Of a stretch of DNA of 5,728 nucleotides, positions 1-5,728 are shown piece after piece. The first letter of the stretch is position 1. The number at the start of each line of letters is the position of its first letter. The stretch is from Candidatus Rifleibacteriota bacterium. Its GTDB lineage: Bacteria > Riflebacteria > Ozemobacteria > Ozemobacterales > Ozemobacteraceae. Below the pieces are notes generated by a model that was not told the origin of the DNA, ran no database searches, and saw nothing but the letters and a program-made list of their open reading frames with translations. The DNA lies in contig JAKQKW010000376.1 of NCBI GenBank assembly GCA_029560455.1, positions 1-5,728 on the forward strand, given 5' to 3'. A program made the position numbers and the translations under genes.

Positions 1-2822
1 AGAAGCTCGTATAGCGGATATTCGCGGCTTTTGCCCTTGATTTCGACGCGCTCGATAAAGGCGACGCGGCCCTGGCCCCTTAAACCCCTGATCGTGGAAG
101 GGGCGACGACGATACCTGTCGTGCCGGCCTTCGCCGCCTCAATTTTTAGCCTTGCCGCGAGGTTTACCGTGTCGCCGATGACCGTGTAATCGAGTTTGCC
201 AAGCCACGAGCCGATGCGGCCAGAAACGACATTGCCGCTGGCAACGCCGGCGCGTATGTAATAACCGGCGTCACGCATGACGTATGCCAGATCAAGAGCG
301 GCCCGACAGGCCTGCAGACTGTGATTTTCGCCGGCGGTGGCAGACCGGAAAACCAGCATCAGCGTATTTTCAATAACCTTGTCGATAACCCCGCCGCAGG
401 AGCGGGCAATGCGATCGGCTTCACCAATAAACCGGCCAAGCATGGCAAAACGCTCTTCGGGTGAAACCTGTTGGCCAGAAATGCCTGACTGCAGCTGCAT
501 GAAAACGACGGTAGCCGCCACCCTCACCCCGCCGGGAGCCATCTCGGCATCGGAATCACTTTCGACGGCGGTCAGAACATCCTGTGAGACGAAATGAGCA
601 AGTTTCCGGCGTTGCTCAAGCCCCTGAATCATGCTGGTAAAAACCGTTTTCAGATCACCAAATTCATCACTGGCCTGCAGCTGCACCCCAACCTGGAGGT
701 TGCCGCGGCCAACCTCGCCGGTGACTCTGATAAACTCGCGTAACGGCCGCAGATAAATCAGTTCGAACACCAGATAAACGAAAAGTAGTAGCAGAAGGCC
801 ATAGCCGGCAAGTATTCCGGGCAAAAACCAGGTTGCCGACCCACCCGCAAAAACCTCAGAACCAACCAGCATCACCAGGGGGTAATCATTGAACCAGCGA
901 GCCTGCAGCAGATTTTTTTCATTTTCGCGCCAGACGAAACCTTCGACGTTTTCTGCAAGGTCGATCTTTTCAAGCAGACCGGAGTTACGCAGAATTCTGC
1001 CATCTGCCAGACCCACCAGATGATAACCAGCGTCGTCTCGAACCACCTCGAAAAACCGCCCGGAAACACCGGAAAATCTTTCTGAGGGCCGGAAATGATT
1101 CACTATATAGTCGCGAATCAGGTTGTTATCGTAAAAATTAAACGAAAGCAAACCAAACAAACTGTATTTATCGGCATTGAATACAAATGCAGTCGAAAAG
1201 CGATTGCCGGTATTCATGCGCATCATTTTAAATGGCCGGCCCCAGCGGCTGCCGATTTCATTCACGAAAGACGCATCTACAGTTCCGGGTTCGCGTTCCT
1301 TGCCCCTTGTCTGATTCATCACAAAGTTGCCACCGCGGTCAAAGGCATTGAGAATAGCAGAAGAAACCAATCTCCGGCCCGATTCCTCTTCTTTTGACAA
1401 CGGCCGATAGAACTTTTTCGAACTGACATGCAGGCGACTGCCTTCATCAAGGTCGAAGAAAAGATCTGAAGCAATAGAATTTTCGAGGCCCTCTTCGAGA
1501 ACCTGCAGATATGCCTTTTCGCCACTGCCTCGCATTTTTTCAAGCCTGGCCGCAACCTGCAATGTGTATTTCTGCAAAGCGGCCATATAATGGGAAAACC
1601 CATCATAAAGCTCGTTAAAATAGAGTCTCTGCAGTTCTTCAGTCTGATACCAGCCATAAACACGGTTGAACTGGTTCCAGGTAATCAGACCTGCGAGAAG
1701 CAGAGAAACCGGCAGAAGCAGCATTAAAGCAGTGCCGAGCAGTACCTTTGGCCTGATTCCCATTCTAAAATCGATGCCGAAAAAATACAGCCGCAGCAAA
1801 AATACCGCGCCAACACAGACCAGCAGTCTGGCGATGGCAAAAATCAGTGATGAGCGGCCGACAAGCGGGTGCTGCAATTCAGACATGGGCACGGAAACCT
1901 TGAGCAGTGGCAGACTGGCGAGAAGATTCTCAAGATTTTTCGGAACAACCCCGCCAGCCTGAATCAGGTCAACAATGACCGTATCGGGAAAAGTCGATAT
2001 CATGTGCTGGCCACCTGCGTCAGCGAGGTAATCGGTCATGATTTTTCTTGTCAATGGCTTATCGCCATCAAGAGCGACTTTCAGATGGCTGAAGCTGCGC
2101 CTGATACCGCGGGCCTGCAATTTTACGGCGTCAAACAAAATCTGCCGCTGGTCAAGATCGCAACCGCTCAGAATCACCAGACAGCCGCCCGCGATTTTTT
2201 GCCTGTTGTCTGATGCCTGCCATATCGGCTGGTAGAAAAAGAAGGCAGGGCCCGCAAGCTTCGCTGAGAATACCCGGCAAACGCGGCCTGGTTCAAGCGG
2301 AATTTCGGAAATCAGACCAAACTGGCGCCGCAAAAAGGTATCGGCATCTTTGCGGGCCCGCCGGTCGAAAGCCTCGTGGCTCTGGTTGATCACGGCAAGA
2401 TAACGTCGCAGCATACTGCGTGGCAGAACTGGCAGCTGCCTCTGAACATGCGGAGCGATAAAGGTGTCGATCTCGGCAAAATCTTCTGAGTGCGTAACAA
2501 CAACCGCGAGTTTGAGACCGGTCGAACGGCTGATAATTTCGGCGGTTGTCGAAGCGCCGCTGCAAAAATCGCTTTGCCCGGCAAAAAAACGGGTCAGCTT
2601 TCTTTCGACAAAGGCTTCGGCTTTCAGGTCACGTCTGAAACTGTTCATTTCACCGGAAAGGGTGGCAACCGCAGCCTGACGGTTAGCCTGCAGGGTAATT
2701 TCGAACAGATAATTCAGGCTGACCTGAAGAAGAACCGCCGGCACCGCAAAAACCGTGAACCAGGCGAGAGCGAGCGAGGCCATAGAAAGGCGCCGACGAA
2801 TATTAATGCTTTTTTCAGCCAT
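1..2822 (-). CDS. Receptor-type class III nucleotide cyclase, substrate/transition-state (C2-like) subunit; 3' end outside the window
   Basis: The frame is open without interruption from the ATG at 2822 to the window edge: 940 complete codons and no stop. The last visible residues (IKGKSREYPLYEL) match the usual final strand of a class III cyclase, so little is probably missing. The start is supported by an AGGTGG ribosome binding site 5 bases upstream and by a typical N-terminus (RRR at 9-11, then TM1 about 15-36). Further parts: extracytoplasmic domain about 37-324, TM2 about 325-349, a short basic turn (R353, R357, K359), TM3 about 360-382, second extracytoplasmic domain about 383-663, TM4 about 664-686, HAMP about 687-738 (P693, DEF 719-721), cyclase domain from about 766. 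K815 (in IDK), T880, N887 and R891 (in DYTVIGDTVNLAARL) are all canonical, and the Lys/Thr pair points to ATP as substrate. The metal aspartates are replaced by Q776 and N819, so a homodimer should not bind catalytic metals. It is inferred to partner the overlapping upstream gene product. It does not look like a decaying pseudogene, because half of its catalytic set is perfectly kept. Confidence 0.92.
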   Translation of the reverse strand, partial: MAEKSINIRRRLSMASLALAWFTVFAVPAVLLQVSLNYLFEITLQANRQAAVATLSGEMNSFRRDLKAEAFVERKLTRFFAGQSDFCSGASTTAEIISRSTGLKLAVVVTHSEDFAEIDTFIAPHVQRQLPVLPRSMLRRYLAVINQSHEAFDRRARKDADTFLRRQFGLISEIPLEPGRVCRVFSAKLAGPAFFFYQPIWQASDNRQKIAGGCLVILSGCDLDQRQILFDAVKLQARGIRRSFSHLKVALDGDKPLTRKIMTDYLADAGGQHMISTFPDTVIVDLIQAGGVVPKNLENLLASLPLLKVSVPMSELQHPLVGRSSLIFAIARLLVCVGAVFLLRLYFFGIDFRMGIRPKVLLGTALMLLLPVSLLLAGLITWNQFNRVYGWYQTEELQRLYFNELYDGFSHYMAALQKYTLQVAARLEKMRGSGEKAYLQVLEEGLENSIASDLFFDLDEGSRLHVSSKKFYRPLSKEEESGRRLVSSAILNAFDRGGNFVMNQTRGKEREPGTVDASFVNEIGSRWGRPFKMMRMNTGNRFSTAFVFNADKYSLFGLLSFNFYDNNLIRDYIVNHFRPSERFSGVSGRFFEVVRDDAGYHLVGLADGRILRNSGLLEKIDLAENVEGFVWRENEKNLLQARWFNDYPLVMLVGSEVFAGGSATWFLPGILAGYGLLLLLFVYLVFELIYLRPLREFIRVTGEVGRGNLQVGVQLQASDEFGDLKTVFTSMIQGLEQRRKLAHFVSQDVLTAVESDSDAEMAPGGVRVAATVVFMQLQSGISGQQVSPEERFAMLGRFIGEADRIARSCGGVIDKVIENTLMLVFRSATAGENHSLQACRAALDLAYVMRDAGYYIRAGVASGNVVSGRIGSWLGKLDYTVIGDTVNLAARLKIEAAKAGTTGIVVAPSTIRGLRGQGRVAFIERVEIKGKSREYPLYEL
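2815..2822 (-). other. 8-base overlap of stop and start between the two cyclase genes
   Basis: The minus-strand sequence ATGGCTGA holds the start codon of the downstream gene and, in another frame, the TGA stop of the upstream gene. Short overlaps of this kind are commonly associated with translational coupling. Here it would favour balanced production of two subunits predicted to need each other. No promoter or terminator can be placed between the genes, so they should be on one transcript. Confidence 0.9.
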
Positions 2823-5728
2823 CGTTGCCACCTGACCCACGCCGGGCACAGAGTTCAAAAGCCTGCCCGGCAGGCGTATCGAGAGAGATGCCAAAATCAA
2901 AAAGGGTAACAAGCCGTTTACCAGTTTCGTCACAAATCAGCATCTTCGAAGAAGTTGATTTTGTGAGGCTTTCGAGAGCTTCGGCACGGTGTGTGACCTC
3001 GCCGAGAACAGCAAAAACCATACGACCACCCTCATGGCCAACTATTCCAGATACTGCCTCACCGGTCGCAATACCTATACCATTTTCAACCGTAAAAAGG
3101 CCAAGGTTGAGGCGTTCATTATTCAGCGCGGCAAGTTGCCGACGCATTTCGATAGCCGCTTCGGCGGCACAGACTTCAGCTGGCTTTTTCCCGCCGGAAT
3201 AAAAAACCGCCATTACCGCATCGCCGACAAACCGTTCGATGACGCCACCATGTCTTTTAATGGCGGTTTCCATGCGTGTAAAATAGTCGTTGAGCAGACT
3301 GACAATCTGCTGCGGGTCATGCTGCTCACTGAGAGTCGTAAAGCCGCGAATGTCTGAAGCAAGCATCGTAACGCGCGAACTCTGCACTGAACTCATCTCG
3401 TTCAAGCCAGCGGCGGCTGCGAGGCGGTCGTAAAGGTTCTCAGAAACGAAACGCCGCATTTTTTCGCGTTGCGCCAGACCATTGGTCATGTCATTGAACG
3501 CATCGGCAAGCAGAGAAAACTCATCGGTCTTTTCAAGCACGAGCCGGTTCTGATAATCGCCGCCGGCAACGGCTGCTGCAGCCTGCCCGATGCCTTTAAC
3601 CGGGTTGATAAAAAGTGCTTCAAGAGCATCGGCGAACAGTAGAAGCGAAGTCAGAGCAAATGCCAGCAGCAGAAATGGAAACATCCAGGCGAGCAGAGCG
3701 ACCATAAAATCAGGCGAACTTGTTGAAATGCCCGAATAGACCATCATATTACTTTCACTGAAACGCTGCTTTTCGTAGCGATAATAACCGCCAGTGCCGG
3801 TGAGTTCACCGGTACTGACGCGGCCGGCTGCCGCCTTGTCGAGCAGGGTCTTCAGACGATGATCGGGGCTGACATAATCGGGCCACCAGCGCAAAACCAT
3901 GTCGTCATGCCGCCGGTGACCCATGAGAAAATGGTGTTGATTCATACCAGAAGCACTTGAAAATATACCCGGATCGAAATCCCAGGGGCTGTAAATAATG
4001 AAATTGAGATTACTGACATTGGTCGAAGCCATGGCACGAATCTGAGTCGTATCAGTAGCAGATCCCGGAATAAGAAACCAGATCGCCCGCGAAAAATCAT
4101 CAAATCGGTTCATATCAACGGTTTCGTTAGCTTCATATTTTAGAACCCGGTAATCGAAATAATCACGACGAATCGTGTCCATGATTCCATCAGCAACGCT
4201 CGTCATATGCTGCAGCTTTTTTATCTCCGGTGCCTGTGCATCGAGGCACCCCAGATTTTCGAGAAATTTGACAGAAAGGAGCTGCTCAAGCTTCGAGATT
4301 TCAAGATCTATGATATTACGCGCCTTGAAAGACCTGGCAATTCCATCATTACGAAAAAAATAAAAATCAACAAATGTGCCTGGCACAACCACATTGTGGG
4401 CATGCAGATTCATAATTTCATCGCCGCTTCTGGCAGCCACATCAATCAGCCGATTCTTGATTTTCAGCATCTGTAAAAGATGCTGCTGGCGCTGGTCGTT
4501 ATAATAGCTGTGCAGTTTCTGCATCTGACTCTCGGCATCGGCACGCAATTCGAAGCTTCCGAGGCTCTCGATGCGGTCGAGCAGACGCAGGGAAACATGA
4601 CCGAGAATCGTGTATGGCATCAGAACAGCCAGACTGATCGACAGCAGCATGCGCAGCCGCAGCCGCACAATAACTGGAAAGCCAAAAAGAACAAAATACG
4701 CCGAAACGAATAGACAGAAGAGAAACAGCAGCTGCTGAGCAAACTGCAAAGAACGATTGAATTCAGATGACCCGACCAGTATGGCCGAGATATCATATGA
4801 AGTCTGCAGACCAGCCGGCAACCTGATCTGCCGTTTGAACAGCGAGTTATAGCCGATCAGTTCTGTCGGAATCGATGACTCAACCGTTATCTGACTGCCG
4901 CGTAGTATCACTTTGCCAGGATCGATAGGCTTTCGATTCAGAAAAGCTCTGGCAAACCCATCGGCATGGTATTTGAGTGAGTCTTTCAGCAGTTTTTCCG
5001 GTGGAAATTGGCGGCTGGCGAACATCACAAAATAGCCGCCCATTATCTTCGGCCCGTCTTTAACACGTCGGTAATAAGCAAAAAGTCTGCAATCACCACG
5101 CTTGCGGGTAGCCGTTTCGTAGCAACCACCCTGAAAAGGCAACTGATAGATCATGTCAGAAAACAGTCGGCCCATAACCTTAAAGTAGCTCTGCGTCGGT
5201 CCATCGTCATCACCTGCGGCCAGGTTTCTGATCTTGTGGTAACGCTGTTCGGCATCGGGTCTGCTGTCATCAACTCTGACAAAATCGTCGGCCTGCTCGG
5301 CAAGAGTTATGCTTAGTATGTACCCAAGCCTCTCACGGTCATGCGGCTCAATATCATCAAGAGCTTGAGAAAACCACTTCCAGATGTTGTATATATCGGC
5401 ACTGAACGCCACCATCATCAATGGCTCGACCCCGCTCATACTACGATAAATCGACCTCAGTTCATCGATGGTGGCGGCCTGAAAAATCTGCGGGTCAACG
5501 CCGGGCGGAAATTTTGGCCTCTCGAGAGAAGGTGATGACAGGCCGGCCCGTCGCTCGGCCTTCTTGATAATCTTTTCGATATGCAATCGGGCGTTGAGAT
5601 CGGCCTGAAATTCACGTGCTTCGTTCTTCAGTTCCTGTTCAGCAAGCTGCAAACGGTTTTTTCTGGCTTCTTCATCTATCTGGCGAAGCCCGACACCGAT
5701 AAAAAGAGTCGGCAGCATTACCAGCAGC
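2815..5728 (-). CDS. Receptor-type class III nucleotide cyclase, metal-binding (C1-like) subunit; 5' end outside the window
   Basis: This is a membrane-bound class III cyclase homologue, numbered here from the ATG at 5718, which gives 967 residues. That ATG is probably internal: the frame stays open to the window edge, and residues 1-11 plus the upstream codons (CTG CTG GTA) look like the second half of a transmembrane helix. Alignment with the downstream paralogue (P3 with P28, F37 with F62) puts the true start about 25 codons upstream. Order of parts: TM1, extracytoplasmic domain about 13-329 (with C199 and C210, a possible disulfide), TM2 about 330-351, an Arg-rich cytoplasmic turn at 352-356, TM3 about 357-377, second extracytoplasmic domain about 378-671, TM4 about 672-695, HAMP about 696-751 (P706, DEF 732-734), cyclase domain about 781-955. 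Both metal aspartates are present (D789 in SDIRGFT, D833 in GDAVMAVF, 44 residues apart). The purine Lys is R829, the Thr/Asp is A903, and the transition-state Asn and Arg are H910 and A914. A homodimer should therefore be inactive. The family call is firm; the C1-like role is inferred. Confidence 0.93.
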   Translation of the reverse strand, partial: LLVMLPTLFIGVGLRQIDEEARKNRLQLAEQELKNEAREFQADLNARLHIEKIIKKAERRAGLSSPSLERPKFPPGVDPQIFQAATIDELRSIYRSMSGVEPLMMVAFSADIYNIWKWFSQALDDIEPHDRERLGYILSITLAEQADDFVRVDDSRPDAEQRYHKIRNLAAGDDDGPTQSYFKVMGRLFSDMIYQLPFQGGCYETATRKRGDCRLFAYYRRVKDGPKIMGGYFVMFASRQFPPEKLLKDSLKYHADGFARAFLNRKPIDPGKVILRGSQITVESSIPTELIGYNSLFKRQIRLPAGLQTSYDISAILVGSSEFNRSLQFAQQLLFLFCLFVSAYFVLFGFPVIVRLRLRMLLSISLAVLMPYTILGHVSLRLLDRIESLGSFELRADAESQMQKLHSYYNDQRQQHLLQMLKIKNRLIDVAARSGDEIMNLHAHNVVVPGTFVDFYFFRNDGIARSFKARNIIDLEISKLEQLLSVKFLENLGCLDAQAPEIKKLQHMTSVADGIMDTIRRDYFDYRVLKYEANETVDMNRFDDFSRAIWFLIPGSATDTTQIRAMASTNVSNLNFIIYSPWDFDPGIFSSASGMNQHHFLMGHRRHDDMVLRWWPDYVSPDHRLKTLLDKAAAGRVSTGELTGTGGYYRYEKQRFSESNMMVYSGISTSSPDFMVALLAWMFPFLLLAFALTSLLLFADALEALFINPVKGIGQAAAAVAGGDYQNRLVLEKTDEFSLLADAFNDMTNGLAQREKMRRFVSENLYDRLAAAAGLNEMSSVQSSRVTMLASDIRGFTTLSEQHDPQQIVSLLNDYFTRMETAIKRHGGVIERFVGDAVMAVFYSGGKKPAEVCAAEAAIEMRRQLAALNNERLNLGLFTVENGIGIATGEAVSGIVGHEGGRMVFAVLGEVTHRAEALESLTKSTSSKMLICDETGKRLVTLFDFGISLDTPAGQAFELCARRGSGGNDG
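2828..2833 (-). promoter_or_regulatory. Ribosome binding site of the downstream cyclase gene
   Basis: On the minus strand, AGGTGG lies 5 bases before the ATG at 2822, inside the last codons of the upstream cyclase gene. It resembles a Shine-Dalgarno sequence at normal spacing and decides the start of the downstream gene. Its position within the upstream reading frame means ribosomes finishing the first gene pass directly over it. Confidence 0.65.

Noticed and set aside
337..597. Plus-strand open frame inside the downstream cyclase domain
   Set aside because: It lies antisense to a well-supported coding region, its translation is low-complexity and matches no family I know, and nothing upstream resembles a ribosome binding site.
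872..2584. Short minus-strand open frames (872-1069, 1319-1663, 2293-2565, 2390-2584)
   Set aside because: They are out-of-frame readings within the continuous 940-codon downstream gene, which carries recognisable transmembrane, HAMP and cyclase parts in its own frame.
1..2822. Downstream cyclase as a pseudogene, because both metal aspartates are missing
   Set aside because: The frame is intact for 940 codons, and Lys, Thr, Asn and Arg of the catalytic set are all kept in canonical motifs. Decay would not preserve these while the neighbour loses exactly the same ones.
2464..3357. Several overlapping plus-strand open frames around the gene junction
   Set aside because: They are antisense to the two cyclase genes, including the conserved cyclase motifs at 2977-3354, and their translations look like reverse-strand shadows.
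311..4809. Repeated CTGCAG palindromes across the window
   Set aside because: Most are in-frame Leu-Gln codon pairs (CTG CAG) using preferred codons in the coding strand, so no separate sequence element is needed to explain them.

Overview
The window comes from an unidentified bacterium. It is almost entirely occupied by two large, co-directional genes on the minus strand, both running off the window. Base composition looks fairly balanced by eye, coding density is essentially complete, and there are no RNA genes, repeats or mobile elements that I can see. HAMP-linked membrane cyclases of this kind are typical of signalling-rich bacteria with a cell envelope. I cannot assign a phylum from the sequence alone.

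Reading in the direction of transcription (right to left), the first gene (2815..5728, 5' end outside the window) encodes a membrane protein. It has an N-terminal transmembrane segment, a large first extracytoplasmic domain, a transmembrane hairpin, a second large extracytoplasmic domain, a fourth transmembrane helix, a HAMP domain and a class III nucleotide cyclase domain. The second gene (1..2822, 3' end outside the window) has the same layout over 940 visible codons and is clearly a diverged tandem paralogue. The two reading frames overlap by 8 bases (ATGGCTGA, minus strand), with an AGGTGG ribosome binding site inside the end of the first gene, so the two proteins are probably made in coupled, near-equal amounts.

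The main finding is in the catalytic domains. The upstream protein keeps both metal-binding aspartates (D789, D833) but has lost the purine-recognition and transition-state residues (R829, A903, H910 and A914 stand where Lys, Thr/Asp, Asn and Arg are expected). The downstream protein is the mirror image: both aspartates are gone (Q776, N819), while Lys815, Thr880, Asn887 and Arg891 are all intact. In class III cyclases each active site is shared between two subunits, one supplying the metal aspartates and the other the Lys, Thr/Asp, Asn and Arg. Neither protein should therefore work as a homodimer, but together they would rebuild exactly one complete adenylate cyclase site plus one fully degenerate site. 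This is the arrangement of the C1 and C2 domains of mammalian transmembrane adenylyl cyclases, here split over two adjacent bacterial receptor genes. The prediction is an obligate heterodimeric receptor adenylate cyclase that can integrate up to four extracytoplasmic sensor domains.
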